Below, piece by piece: positions 45,837 to 54,626 of a stretch of 64,000 bases of DNA; the stretch's first letter is position 1, and the number at the start of each line of letters is the position of its first letter. The notes beneath the pieces are model-generated. The model was not told where the DNA came from. It worked only from the letters and a program-made list of their open reading frames with translations, and made no database searches. The DNA lies in assembly GCF_024508295.1 (NCBI RefSeq), contig NZ_CP101990.1, positions 1,612,001 to 1,676,000 on the forward strand, in the 5' to 3' direction. The DNA is from Aeromicrobium duanguangcaii (lineage in GTDB: Bacteria; Actinomycetota; Actinomycetes; Propionibacteriales; Nocardioidaceae). Position numbers and translations under genes: made by a program.

Positions 45837-46649
45837 CTAGGTCAGCGGGGCGGACGGGCCGTCGGGCGACTGCATGCGGCCGCCGATCACGGCGTCGGCG
45901 ACGGCGGCGGTGCGGGACTCGTCCCAGGCGCGGTACCCGTCGCGGGTGATGACCGAGATCAAGGGGAAGATCCGTCGCGTGAGGTCGGGGCCGCCGGTGG
46001 CGGTGTCGTCGTCGGCGGCGTCGTAGAGCGCCTGGATCACGGCGGTGACCGCGTCGGACTCGCTCATGTTGGCGCGGTAGAGCTTCTTGAGCGAGCCGCG
46101 GGCGAACGTCGAGCCGGAGCCGACCGAGTGGAAGGTGCGCTCCTCGTTCTTGTTGCCCGTGACGTCGAAGGCGAAGATGCGGCCGCACTGGGCGTCGAGG
46201 TCGTAGGCCGCGAAGAGCGGGACGACCGCCAGCCCCTGCATGGCCATGGCGAGGTTCCCGCGGATGAGCGTCGCGAGCCGGTTGGCCTTGCCGTCGGTCG
46301 ACAGCGTGATGCCCTCGATCTTCTCGTAGTGCTCGAGCTCGACCTGGAACAGGCGGGTCATCTCGACGGCGATGCCCGCGGTGCCGGCGATGCCGACGCA
46401 GCTGAACTCGTCGGTCGGGAAGACCTTCTGGATGTCGCGCTGGGCGATGACGTTGCCCATCGTGGCGCGGCGGTCGCCGCCCATGACGACTCCCCCGTCG
46501 AACGTCGCGGCGACGATGGTCGTCCCGTGCGTCACGTCGAGACCGGACACGGACCCTCCGGAGGCGTTCGGCAGCAGATCAGGGGCCTGAGTGGCGAGGA
46601 ACTCGGTGAACGAGGAGGATCCGACGGCGCGGAAGCCTCCATCGAGCAT
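45837..46649 (-). CDS. prcB: Proteasome beta subunit
   Basis: A 270-residue beta-type subunit, the proteolytic ring of the 20S core. A propeptide of about 42 residues ends before Thr43 in [12 protein letters not shown], the N-terminal nucleophile after autocleavage. [11 protein letters not shown] and the GSGSTFARG stretch are conserved. Its ATG shares one base with the pup stop codon, so translation is coupled to Pup. Confidence 0.95.
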   Translation of the reverse strand: MLDGGFRAVGSSSFTEFLATQAPDLLPNASGGSVSGLDVTHGTTIVAATFDGGVVMGGDRRATMGNVIAQRDIQKVFPTDEFSCVGIAGTAGIAVEMTRLFQVELEHYEKIEGITLSTDGKANRLATLIRGNLAMAMQGLAVVPLFAAYDLDAQCGRIFAFDVTGNKNEERTFHSVGSGSTFARGSLKKLYRANMSESDAVTAVIQALYDAADDDTATGGPDLTRRIFPLISVITRDGYRAWDESRTAAVADAVIGGRMQSPDGPSAPLT

Positions 46650-46843
46650 CACTGGCCGCCCTTCTGGACGAAGCTGCGGACGAACTCCTCGGCGTTCTCC
46701 TCGAGGACGTCGTCGATCTCGTCGAGGATCGAGTCGACGTCGTCGTCCAGCTTCTCCTTGCGCTCGGTGTCGACTTCGGGCGCCTCGACCTGCTCGTCGT
46801 CGACGTCGCTCTTGCGCGTGCTCCGGTGCTGTTGCTCGGCCAT
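46649..46843 (-). CDS. pup: Prokaryotic ubiquitin-like protein Pup
   Basis: A 64-residue, mostly disordered, acidic protein ending in GGQ. The terminal glutamine must be deamidated by Dop to glutamate before PafA can attach it. The [20 protein letters not shown] stretch is the helix that binds the Mpa coiled coil. ATG 46843 is chosen over one two codons upstream, as TAGGGT lies exactly 6 nt before it. Confidence 0.96.
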   Translation of the reverse strand: MAEQQHRSTRKSDVDDEQVEAPEVDTERKEKLDDDVDSILDEIDDVLEENAEEFVRSFVQKGGQ

Positions 46844-46849
46844 GATCAC

Positions 46850-46855
46850 ACCCTA
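46850..46855 (-). promoter_or_regulatory. -10 box of leaderless pup-prcBA operon
   Basis: TAGGGT, 6 nt before the pup ATG; it overlaps the dop stop codon. Confidence 0.6.
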
Positions 46856-48355
46856 GCGACCTGTGATGGCCCGGAAGAGTTCTGTGGCCGAATGGATTTG
46901 GCCGAACAATCCGTCCACGTGCTCGGCTGTTCCCTTGAGGGGCTCCATGGTCGGGACCCGCTGCAGCGAGTCGTATCCGGGCAGGTCGAAGATGACCGAA
47001 TCCCAGGAGGCTGCGGCAATGTCGGCGGCGAACCGCTCCAGGCACCGGCCGCGGAAGTAGGCACGCGTGTCGTGGGGTGGCTCGGTGACGGCCGCCGCGA
47101 TCGTCTCGTCATCGAGGAGGCGCTCGATCCGGCCGCCGGCCACGAGGCGGTGGTAGAGCCCGCGCTCGGGACGGATGTCGTGGTACTGCAGGTCGATGAG
47201 GTGGAGCTTGGCGTGGTCCCAGTCCAGCCCGTCGCGCTCGCGGTACTGCTCCAGCAGCGCCAGCTTGGCCACCCAGTCGAGCTCGCGCACGAGGTTCATC
47301 GGGTCGTCGGCCAGCCGGGTCAGCGTCGACTCCCAGCGCGCCAGGACGTCGTCGGTCTGCTCGTCGCTGCCCTCGGTCTCGACGAACTTCTTCGCGTGCT
47401 CGAGGTAGTGGCCCTGCAACTCCAGCGCGGTGATCGTGCGGCCGTCCGCCAGCTTCACCGCAGTGCGCAGCGTCGGGTCGTAGGAGATCTGGTGCAGCGC
47501 GCGGACGGGGTCGGCGAGCATGAGCGGCGCCGGCAGGGCGTCTGCCTCGATCATCGCCAGCACGAGGGACGTCGTCCCGTGCTTGAGGTAGATCGAGGTC
47601 TCGGAGAGGTTCGCGTCGCCGATGATGACGTGCAGGCGGCGGTACTTCTTGGGGTCGGCGTGCGGCTCGTCGCGCGTGTTGATGATCGGGCGCTTGAGCG
47701 TCGTCTCCAGACCCACCTCGACCTCGAAGTAGTCGGACCGCTGGCTGATCTGGAACGCGTGGACGCTGCCGTCCTGACGCTGGCCCACGCGGCCCGCTCC
47801 GGTGATGATCTGCCGGCTGACGAAGAACGGGGTCAGCTGCTGCACGATCGACAGGAACGGCACGTCCCGGCGCATCAGGTAGTTCTCGTGCGAGCCGTAG
47901 GCGGCGCCCTTGTTGTCGACGTTGTTCTTGTAGAGCATGATCGGCGCGACGCCGGGCACACGGGCCGCCAGGCGGGCGCCGCGCGCCATGACGAGCTCGC
48001 CGGCCTTCTCCCACCGGACGACGTCCAGCGGGTTCGTGACCTCGGGGCTGGAGTACTCGGGGTGGGCGTGGTCGACGTACAGCCGGGCGCCGTTGGTCAG
48101 GATGATGTTGGCCAGACCCATGTCCTCGTCGGTGAGCTGGGACGGGTCGGCGACGTCCCGGCCGAGGTCGAAGCCGCGCGCGTCGCGCAGCGGGCTCTCC
48201 TCCTCGTAGTCCCAGCGCGCTCGCCGGGTCAGCCCGTTGGCGGCGGCGTAGGCGTTGACCACGTGGGTCGCCGCGACCATCGGGTTCGCCTGGGGCTGGC
48301 CCTGGACGGCGATCCCGTACTCGACCTCGGACCCCTGCACTCGTCGGACGCTCAC
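46853..48355 (-). CDS. dop: Pup deamidase/depupylase Dop
   Basis: A 500-residue paralogue of PafA. It deamidates the Pup C-terminal Gln and removes Pup from conjugates. [11 protein letters not shown] near the start, [20 protein letters not shown] in one block, [19 protein letters not shown] in another match Dop. It contains the extended N-terminal segment (Dop-loop region) missing in PafA. GTG 48355 lies 6 nt after TAGGGT. Confidence 0.95.
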   Translation of the reverse strand: MSVRRVQGSEVEYGIAVQGQPQANPMVAATHVVNAYAAANGLTRRARWDYEEESPLRDARGFDLGRDVADPSQLTDEDMGLANIILTNGARLYVDHAHPEYSSPEVTNPLDVVRWEKAGELVMARGARLAARVPGVAPIMLYKNNVDNKGAAYGSHENYLMRRDVPFLSIVQQLTPFFVSRQIITGAGRVGQRQDGSVHAFQISQRSDYFEVEVGLETTLKRPIINTRDEPHADPKKYRRLHVIIGDANLSETSIYLKHGTTSLVLAMIEADALPAPLMLADPVRALHQISYDPTLRTAVKLADGRTITALELQGHYLEHAKKFVETEGSDEQTDDVLARWESTLTRLADDPMNLVRELDWVAKLALLEQYRERDGLDWDHAKLHLIDLQYHDIRPERGLYHRLVAGGRIERLLDDETIAAAVTEPPHDTRAYFRGRCLERFAADIAAASWDSVIFDLPGYDSLQRVPTMEPLKGTAEHVDGLFGQIHSATELFRAITGR

Positions 48356-48361
48356 GTCTTC

Positions 48362-48367
48362 ACCCTA
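48362..48367 (-). promoter_or_regulatory. -10 box of leaderless dop
   Basis: TAGGGT, 6 nt before GTG 48355, the same hexamer and spacing as pup. Confidence 0.6.
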
Positions 48368-48393
48368 CGTCGTGTGACCTGCGGCACCGTGGC

Positions 48394-48846
48394 TCAGAGG
48401 AACTTGCCGAGATGGACCGAGTCGTCGTAGCCGGCGTAGTAGCCGAACGGCTCGACGTCGACGTAGCCGGCAGACCGGTAGAGCGCGATCGCCTCGGGCT
48501 GCTCGGTCCCGGACTCGAGGACCAGCCGGACGATGCCCTGGCGGGCAGCGCTGCGCTCGAGCTCGTCGAGCACCTGGCGCGAGAGTCCTTGGCCCCGGTG
48601 CGAGTCGAGCACGAACATCCGCTTGATCTCGCCGTCGGTCTCACCGTGGGGGCCGCCGCGGCGCCAGCCGCCCATGGCCACGGGCACCTCGTCGACGTAC
48701 CCGATGAAGAAGATCCCGTTGGGGTGGTCGAACTCCGACGGATCCATCGGCGAGGCGTCGCCCACCTCGCTGGCGTAGCGCCGGACGTACTCGGCCTGGA
48801 CCAGCTCGGTGAGCTTCACCGCGTCCGGGTGGTCGTAGCGGACCAC
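48394..48846 (-). CDS. GNAT acetyltransferase within the Pup locus
   Basis: A 150-residue GNAT protein: FFIGYVDEVPVAMGGWRR, then MFVLDSHRGQGLSRQVLDELE (acetyl-CoA loop) and LESGTEQPEAIALYRSAGY. The start is uncertain: GTG 48846 or TTG 48852; both lie just after the mpa stop and neither has a clear ribosome site. It sits between mpa and dop in the same direction, so it is probably co-transcribed with mpa. No role in pupylation is known for such genes. Confidence 0.78.
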   Translation of the reverse strand: MVRYDHPDAVKLTELVQAEYVRRYASEVGDASPMDPSEFDHPNGIFFIGYVDEVPVAMGGWRRGGPHGETDGEIKRMFVLDSHRGQGLSRQVLDELERSAARQGIVRLVLESGTEQPEAIALYRSAGYVDVEPFGYYAGYDDSVHLGKFL

Positions 48847-48860
48847 GCGCAATTCGAGTG

Positions 48861-50510
48861 TCAGAGGTACTGTCCCGTGTTCGCGACGGTGTCGATCGAT
48901 CGACCCGGCTCGTTGCCGCCCTTGCCCGTGATGAGCGTGCGGATGAAGACGATGCGCTCGCCCTTCTTGCCCGAGATCCGCGCCCAGTCGTCCGGATTGG
49001 TCGTGTTGGGCAGGTCCTCGTTCTCCTTGAACTCGTCGACACACGCCTGCAGCATGTGCTGGACCCGCAGGCCCTTGCTGCCGTGGTCGAGCAGGTCCTT
49101 GATCGCCATCTTCTTCGCGCGGTCGACGATGTTCTGGATCATCGCGCCGGAGTTGAAGTCCTTGAAGTACAAGATCTCCTTGTCGCCGCCGGCGTAGGTG
49201 ACCTCGAGGAACTGGTTCTCCTCGCTCTCGGTGTACATCCGCTCGACGGTGCGCTGGATCATGGCGTGGACGCAGGCCTGACGGTCCCCGCCCCACTCGC
49301 GCAGATCGTCCTCGTGCAGCGGCAGCGTCATGGTCAGGTACTTGCTGAAGATGTCGCGGGCGGCCTCGGCGTCGGGGCGCTCGATCTTGATCTTCACGTC
49401 GAGGCGCCCGGGCCGCAGGATGGCCGGATCGATCATGTCCTCGCGGTTCGAGGCGCCGATGACCAGCACGTTCTCGAGACCCTCGACGCCGTCGATCTCA
49501 CTGAGCAGCTGCGGGACGATCGTGTTCTCGACGTCGGAGGAGACGCCCGACCCGCGGGTGCGGAACAGGGAGTCCATCTCGTCGAAGAACACGATGACCG
49601 GGGTGCCCTCGTTGGCCTTCTCACGGGCGCGCTGGAACACCAGGCGGATGTGCCGCTCGGTCTCGCCGACGTACTTGTTGAGCAGCTCGGGACCCTTGAT
49701 GTTCAGGAAGTAGGAGCGACCCTCCTCCCCCGTCCGCTCACTGACCTTCTTGGCCAGGCTCGCGGCGACGGCCTTGGCGATCATCGTCTTGCCGCAGCCG
49801 GGAGGGCCGTAGAGCAGGATGCCCTTCGGCGGCTTCAGCTCGTGCTCGATGAACACGTCCGGGTACAGGTACGGCAACTCGACGGCGTCCTTGATGATCT
49901 CGACCTGGTTGCCCAGGCCGCCGATGCTCGTGTAGTCGATGTCCGGCACCTCTTCGAGGACCAGCTCCTCGACCTCGGACTTCGGGATGCGCTCGTAGAC
50001 GTAGCCCGCGCGGCTGTCCAGCAGCAGGGAGTCGCCGGCGCGAAGCCGCTCGTCGGCGAGGGTGTCGGCGAGACGCACGACCTTCTCCTCGTCGGCGTTG
50101 CCCAGGACGAGCGCACGGTCGCCGTCGGCCATCAGCTCCTTGAGCATGACGACCTCGCCGATCTGCTCGAACTCGAGCGCCGCGACGACGTTCATGGCCT
50201 CGTTGAGGATGACCTCCTGGCCCTTGCGCAGCGAGTCCTTGTCGACCGCGGGGCTGACGTTGACGCGCAGCTTTCGGCCGCCGGTCATCACGTCGACCGA
50301 GTCGTCGTCGTTGCGCTTCAGGAAGGTTCCGAACCCGGTGGGCGGCTGGGCGAGACGGTCCACCTCCTCCTTGAGGGCCACGATCTGGTCGCGCGCCTCA
50401 CGCAGCGTGGAGGTCAGCCGCTCGTTCTGCGCGGCCGTGGTGGCGAGCCGGGACTCGACGTCCGCGAGACGGGCCTCGATGTACCGATCGGTGGGCTCAT
50501 TGCCGTTCAT
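48861..50510 (-). CDS. mpa: Proteasome-activating AAA ATPase Mpa/ARC
   Basis: A 549-residue AAA+ unfoldase. A coiled coil near residues 15-60 binds Pup; tandem OB domains span about 75-220; the AAA domain has GPPGCGKT (Walker A) and [12 protein letters not shown] (Walker B); the C-terminus ends GQYL, the docking motif for the PrcAB core. ATG 50510 follows AGGAGG by 6 bp. It recognises pupylated proteins, unfolds them and feeds them into the proteasome. Confidence 0.95.
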   Translation of the reverse strand: MNGNEPTDRYIEARLADVESRLATTAAQNERLTSTLREARDQIVALKEEVDRLAQPPTGFGTFLKRNDDDSVDVMTGGRKLRVNVSPAVDKDSLRKGQEVILNEAMNVVAALEFEQIGEVVMLKELMADGDRALVLGNADEEKVVRLADTLADERLRAGDSLLLDSRAGYVYERIPKSEVEELVLEEVPDIDYTSIGGLGNQVEIIKDAVELPYLYPDVFIEHELKPPKGILLYGPPGCGKTMIAKAVAASLAKKVSERTGEEGRSYFLNIKGPELLNKYVGETERHIRLVFQRAREKANEGTPVIVFFDEMDSLFRTRGSGVSSDVENTIVPQLLSEIDGVEGLENVLVIGASNREDMIDPAILRPGRLDVKIKIERPDAEAARDIFSKYLTMTLPLHEDDLREWGGDRQACVHAMIQRTVERMYTESEENQFLEVTYAGGDKEILYFKDFNSGAMIQNIVDRAKKMAIKDLLDHGSKGLRVQHMLQACVDEFKENEDLPNTTNPDDWARISGKKGERIVFIRTLITGKGGNEPGRSIDTVANTGQYL

Positions 50511-50635
50511 GTGCACCTCCTGGAGGGTGATGTCCACGACCCTACCCGTCTGAGACGCACGCAACACCTCGTCGTGAGACAGCCGTGTTGCGATCGTGTC
50601 GCCGGCTGATCACGCACCCTTCCGACCGAGGCCGG

Positions 50636-51520
50636 TCAGTCCTGCAGATCGGCAGGACGCGGGCCGACGTAGTCGGGCCCGTAGGCCCCCGGCGCGGGCC
50701 GGCGCGTCTTGGGCATCGGACGCTGACCGGGAGCCAGGCGACGTGCGGTGACGAGGAACGCGGTGTGCCCGTTCATCTTGTGGTTGGGGCGAACGGCCAG
50801 TCCCTCGAGGTGCCAGTCGCGCACGAGCGTCTCGAACGCGTGCGGCTCGGTGAAGCCGGCCGACTCGCGCAACGTCTCGACGAACCGCGACAGCTGGGTG
50901 GTCGTGGCGACGTAGCCGCAGACGATGCCGCCGGGGACGAGCCGGTTGAGGGCCAGGGGGATGCAGGTCCACGGGTCGACCATGTCCAAGATGATGCGGT
51001 CGACCTCGGGGCCCTCCGCGGCGTCACGCAGGTCGCCGACGGTGAGGGACCAGGTGTCGGGAGAGCCGCCGAGAGCGAGCTCGACGTTCTTGCGGGCCGT
51101 CTCGGCGAAGTCCTCGCGCAGCTCGTGGGACTCCAGGTGTCCCTCGGGGCCGATCGCTCGCAGCAGGTAGGTGGTCAGGCTGCCCGATCCGGCGCCGGCC
51201 TCGATGACGCGGGCGCCGGGGAAGATGTCGGCCTGCACCAGGATCTGGGCGGCGTCCTTCGGGTAGATGATCGCGGCGCCGCGGGGCATCGAGACGACGT
51301 ACTCGAACAGCAGGGGCCGGAACACCTGGTACGGGAACTCCAGCGAGGTCTCGACGACGATCCCCTCGGGGCGTCCGATGATGTCGTCGTGGCGGATCTG
51401 CCCCTTCTTGGTGCTGAACTCCTTGCCCGCGACGAGTTGGATGTTGTGCTTACGGCCCTTGGGGTCGGACAGGCGGATCCACTCGCCCTCGACGAACGGG
51501 CCCGTGCGTTGAAGATTCAT
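50636..51520 (-). CDS. trmI: tRNA (adenine-58-N1)-methyltransferase TrmI
   Basis: A 294-residue SAM-dependent methyltransferase making m1A58 in the tRNA T-loop. An N-terminal beta domain precedes a Rossmann fold with VIEAGAGSGSLTTYLLRAIG and VDRIILDMVDPWTC. Its start overlaps the M50 protease stop by 4 bp. This gene is a regular neighbour of mpa in actinobacteria. Confidence 0.92.
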   Translation of the reverse strand: MNLQRTGPFVEGEWIRLSDPKGRKHNIQLVAGKEFSTKKGQIRHDDIIGRPEGIVVETSLEFPYQVFRPLLFEYVVSMPRGAAIIYPKDAAQILVQADIFPGARVIEAGAGSGSLTTYLLRAIGPEGHLESHELREDFAETARKNVELALGGSPDTWSLTVGDLRDAAEGPEVDRIILDMVDPWTCIPLALNRLVPGGIVCGYVATTTQLSRFVETLRESAGFTEPHAFETLVRDWHLEGLAVRPNHKMNGHTAFLVTARRLAPGQRPMPKTRRPAPGAYGPDYVGPRPADLQD

Positions 51521-52434
51521 CCGGCCTCACGATAGGCGCGGTCCACAGCGGACGCGAAGAGGGTTCCCACCACGACCCCGGAGTCGTCGACGAGCGCATA
51601 GGCATCCGAGGGGTTCTCGGCCATCGCGAGCAGCAGATCGCGCCCCGACAGCTCGACGGAGATCGGAACGGCGCCGGACGGAGGATGCTCCTGGTCCATG
51701 AGCGTGGAGGCCGACAACGAGCCGATCCGGGCCAGGGCGACCCCCTGCTGCAGCGCGAAGGACGCGCCCTGCCACAGGAAGAGGGCGACGGCGAGCAGCA
51801 ACAGGGCTCGACCGATCGCGAACGTGTCCTCGCCGAACATCATCATGATCGAGATCACCACGAGTCCGAGGGCGGCCAGTCGGCCGATCCAGCCGGCGAC
51901 GCGCACGCCCTTGGGCTCGCTGCCCGTGACGGCCCAGATGAGGGCGCGCAGCACGCGGCCGCCGTCCAGGGGCAGGCCCGGGAGCATGTTGAAGATCGCG
52001 ATGAGCACGTTGATGAAGCCCACCGACCACAGCACCGAGCGCGTCGCGCCCTCCGTGGCCTGGGCGCCCCAGAGCGCCGCGATGCCCACGACGAACGAGG
52101 CGATCGGACCGACGACCGATGTCGCCAGCTCCTGCCAGGGGTTCCGCGAGTCGCCCTCGATGTGGGTCTCACCGCCGAGCAGGTGCAGCTCGACCATCGG
52201 CACCCGCATGCCGAACCACCGGGCGACGCCCAGGTGGGCGAGCTCGTGCAGGAACACCGACACGTAGAGGCTCAGGACGAACACGATGGACGTCAGGTAC
52301 GGGTTCGGCCCGGCCCCCAGGGACTCGAATTGCGGCGCGAAGACGATCACCAGGATGACGCCCATCAACAGCAAAGAAGGACGCACGCGGATGTCCGCGC
52401 CCGCGATGCGCGCGACGCGCCAGCCACCACTCAT
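51517..52434 (-). CDS. M50 site-2-type metalloprotease
   Basis: A 305-residue intramembrane zinc protease of the M50B (SpoIVFB-like) group: FLHELAHLGVARWFG gives the HExxH motif and NMLPGLPLDGGRVLRAL the third ligand (LDG). About six membrane segments; the last 70 residues resemble a degenerate CBS-type domain. The substrate is unknown; such proteases often cut anti-sigma factors. TAGGTT lies 6 nt before the ATG. Confidence 0.88.
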   Translation of the reverse strand: MSGGWRVARIAGADIRVRPSLLLMGVILVIVFAPQFESLGAGPNPYLTSIVFVLSLYVSVFLHELAHLGVARWFGMRVPMVELHLLGGETHIEGDSRNPWQELATSVVGPIASFVVGIAALWGAQATEGATRSVLWSVGFINVLIAIFNMLPGLPLDGGRVLRALIWAVTGSEPKGVRVAGWIGRLAALGLVVISIMMMFGEDTFAIGRALLLLAVALFLWQGASFALQQGVALARIGSLSASTLMDQEHPPSGAVPISVELSGRDLLLAMAENPSDAYALVDDSGVVVGTLFASAVDRAYREAG

Positions 52435-52440
52435 GCGTAC

Positions 52441-52446
52441 AACCTA
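52441..52446 (-). promoter_or_regulatory. -10 box of leaderless M50-trmI operon
   Basis: TAGGTT, 6 nt before ATG 52434. Confidence 0.6.
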
Positions 52447-52472
52447 CTGGCGGGTGACGAGGAGATCACTGG

Positions 52473-53138
52473 TCATTCGTGACCGAGCCCGGCCAGTCGC
52501 CCCACGTGGTCTGCCGTCAGGCCGGCCAAGGTCGGGACGACCGCCCGGAACGGTGCCTCGGGGACGGCGACGGCGTGCGGCACCGCGATCACGAAGCAAC
52601 CCGCGGCGTTGGCCGACGCGGCACCGGTTCGCGAGTCCTCGATGGCGATGCAGTCCTCGGCCCGCACCCCCAGCAGCTCGGCGGCCTTCAGGTACGGCTC
52701 GGGGTGCGGCTTGCCCTGCGTCACCGAGTCGCCCGTCACCACCGCCTCGAACCCGAGCGCGTCGACGACCGGTTCGGCGATGTAGCCGTACGACATCGTG
52801 ACGAGGGCCTGCGGAACGCCCGCAGCGCGGTACTCCTCGATCAGCTCGCGGGCGCCGGGACGCCATTCCTGTTGCCGGCGCAGCGCGGTGGCCACGCGAC
52901 CGCCCAGGAAGTCGACGATGTCCTCCGGCGTCATGTCACCGCCGATCCGCTGCTTGATGTAGCGCGCCGCCACCAGCAGGTCGCTGCCGACCAGGTGCAG
53001 CGAGTCCTCCTCGGTCCAGACCGCGCCGTGGTCCTCGGCGAGCTGGTGCTCCCCCGCGATCCACATCGGCTCGGTGTCCACGAGCGTGCCGTCCATGTCC
53101 CACAGGACGGCTTTCGGGTGCTTCCAGGGCGCATTCAT
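52473..53138 (-). CDS. HAD-superfamily phosphatase (beta-phosphoglucomutase-like)
   Basis: A 221-residue HAD hydrolase: AVLWDMDGTLVDTEPMW (motif I), VTMSYGYIAEPVV (motif II), GKPHPEPYLKAAELL (motif III) and CIAIEDSRTGAASA (motif IV), with a helical cap between I and II. The start ATG 53138 fits family N-termini; an in-frame ATG at 53180 is possible. It removes phosphate from a small substrate. It marks the core-genome side of the island boundary. Confidence 0.87.
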   Translation of the reverse strand: MNAPWKHPKAVLWDMDGTLVDTEPMWIAGEHQLAEDHGAVWTEEDSLHLVGSDLLVAARYIKQRIGGDMTPEDIVDFLGGRVATALRRQQEWRPGARELIEEYRAAGVPQALVTMSYGYIAEPVVDALGFEAVVTGDSVTQGKPHPEPYLKAAELLGVRAEDCIAIEDSRTGAASANAAGCFVIAVPHAVAVPEAPFRAVVPTLAGLTADHVGRLAGLGHE

Positions 53139-53197
53139 GCTCTGACCTGCAGTTTCTCGAGAATTGGCGGCACTCACCATGGCTTCAAAACCGTCCG

Positions 53198-53221
53198 ATG
53201 CGACTATCCATGCGACTATCC
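53198..53221. repeat. Tandem 12-bp direct repeat near the island edge
   Basis: ATGCGACTATCC occurs twice head to tail, between the HAD gene and the excisionase remnant. It could be a recombinase-binding iteron or part of an attachment region. The spacer further right also has a GGTGC-TTTCA-GCACC hairpin (53279-53293) and a 12-bp palindrome at 53231-53242. Confidence 0.55.
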
Positions 53222-53325
53222 ACCCTAGATCGCGGGCCCGCGGCATAGAAACCCGGCGTGGCGCACGTCCCGCGTCCAGGTGCTTTCAGCACCGCAGGAG
53301 GGGTCCCGGCGCGCACCTGTCGGGT

Positions 53326-53573
53326 ATGACGAACCACACCATCGCAGCCCCCATCCGCACCTGGGCCGAACTCCTGAACACCGACCGCGAGGTGCTGAAC
53401 CGCACCGAGGTCGCCACCCTGCTCGAGCCGACCCGCGCACCATCGACCGCGCCATCGAGGACGGCACGATCACCGTCGTCCGGCTCGGCCGACGCCACCT
53501 CATCCCCCGACGCCCTTTCCTGGCCGCCTTCGGCGTTGACGCAGCGAGCAGACCATCATCGGAGGCATCCTGA
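53326..53573 (+). pseudogene. Frameshifted excisionase-like HTH gene
   Basis: The first frame reads VLNRTEVATLLE and then derails. The next frame continues DPRTIDRAIEDGTITVVRL and RRHLIPRRPFLAAFG. Together they make an 82-residue HTH_17/excisionase-type protein. A single-base deletion next to GAG at 53425-53427 accounts for the break: restoring one G gives LLEADPRTIDRAI. Its stop overlaps the integrase start (TGATG), the usual xis-int layout of actinobacterial integrative elements. Confidence 0.8.
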
Positions 53574-54007
53574 TGAGCCCTCGGGCGAAGCCGGTCGCCG
53601 CACGCGCTCGGCGCGAGAAGGGCACCGGCTCCGTCACGAAGTACCAGACCAAGTCCGGGCTACGGTGGCGCTACGAGATCAACGTCCCCGTCGAGCCCGG
53701 CCACCCCGAAGCCGGTAGCCGCAGCCAGACCTGTGCAGGCTTTGCCAGCTACGAGGAGGCCGACGAGGCCATCACCTTGGTGCGCGCCGACGTGATCCGC
53801 AAGATCCCGCAGGCCGTCGGACGCGACACCTTCACCCCATATGCGCGACGGTGGCTCGACGGGCACTCCATCGGCAACGGCACCTGCAGTTCACTCGCGC
53901 GCCGTTCAAGAAGACGACCCAACCTCATCACCAGCGATGAACGTGCCGCAGTGATCGCGTCCAACCTGTCGGTCTTGCCGATTCCACGAACCCGGACAGC
54001 CAGCTGA
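53573..54007 (+). pseudogene. Truncated tyrosine integrase
   Basis: The first 105 residues match the N-terminal arm/SAM-like part of actinobacterial phage-type tyrosine recombinases (KGTGSVTKYQTKSGLRWRYE; QTCAGFASYEEADEAITLVR; FTPYARRWLDGHSIGNGT). After 'GNGT' the homology ends abruptly and the catalytic domain (R...H-x-x-R...Y) is missing. The remaining tail looks like unrelated sequence. It is a scar of an integrated element. Confidence 0.8.
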
Positions 54008-54042
54008 GAAGGCGCTTCAACGACTGAGAAGGCGCTCAACGA
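54004..54042. repeat. Tandem direct repeat at the integrase break
   Basis: Two adjacent copies of CTGAGAAGGCGC-(T)TCAACGA, 20 and 19 bp, differing by one T. They cover the stop codon of the truncated integrase frame, suggesting slippage or end-joining during loss of the rest of the element. Confidence 0.7.
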
Positions 54043-54150
54043 CTCAAGCCGAGATCGGCCAACTGCTCAGTCAACACTGCTCCGAAGGAGCCCGTTCCCT
54101 CGGCCTCGCCAAGCACCCCGTCGATGTCTCCGGCGGTGCTTTTACAAGAG
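54036..54150 (-). other. Possible C-terminal fragment of an unknown gene
   Basis: The 54008-54237 stretch has no intact gene. On the minus strand a frame ends ...DGVLGEAEGTGSFGAVL and then LTEQLADLGLSR-stop at 54036, preceded by an in-frame stop. It is coding-like in composition but only about 38 residues. I cannot assign a family; it may be debris left by the truncation. Confidence 0.3.
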
Positions 54151-54237
54151 ATCCAGTGTCATGCGATCTCACTAGCATTCGGAACTTCACGATGAGCCGC
54201 GTCTCGCGGAGGTCCAACTACTACGATCCCGTCCGGG

Positions 54238-54387
54238 TCACTTCCAGCGACCGGCATGCTCGCTGCAGACGCTTCCGGTGTTGTTGCACTTGCTGCATGT
54301 GAGTTTGCCGAACGCGCCGCTCGCTCGTCCCCCGTTGCAAGCTTGGCAGTCGTTCACGGGTCGGTGACACTTCTTGCAGTTGCTCAT
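54238..54387 (-). CDS. Small Cys-rich (zinc-ribbon-like) protein, 49 aa
   Basis: Starts MSNCKKCHRPVNDCQACNGG and has three further pairs or ligands: CSKCN and a final CSEHAGRWK. Four CxxC/CxxH-type elements in 49 residues predict one or two structural zinc sites, as in DnaJ-like cysteine-rich modules. ATG 54387 has AAGGGA 7 bp upstream. It is divergent from the island operon and lies 240 bp from it. A short accessory gene of this type with the coiled-coil/AAA operon may be functionally linked. That is inference. Confidence 0.65.
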   Translation of the reverse strand: MSNCKKCHRPVNDCQACNGGRASGAFGKLTCSKCNNTGSVCSEHAGRWK

Positions 54388-54442
54388 CGGGTTCCCTTCC
54401 GTTGCCACTCGCGGGTGAGATTTTTGAAATGCTAGCGCCGCC

Positions 54443-54472
54443 TTGACTTGCATGGAGGGCATCCGGTATTTG
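54443..54472 (+). promoter_or_regulatory. Candidate promoter of the island operon
   Basis: TTGACT (54443-54448), 18 bp, TATTTG (54467-54472). It is 155 bp before the TTG start of the first gene. Weak: the -10 lacks the final T, and no second feature supports it. The rest of 54388-54626 shows no gene I can support. Confidence 0.3.
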
Positions 54473-54626
54473 TTCCGTTACCCCCGTTCCCCGCGCTGCG
54501 ACTCCGAGCGGACCGGCAGGGGAGATCTGCTGCTGCACGCACGAAGGAATCTCGCTCAATTGCGCGAAACGCCCTTGAGCGCCCGGCGTTTCTGCCATTC
54601 TTTGCCTTTGTTCGGGAGGAGAGGCC

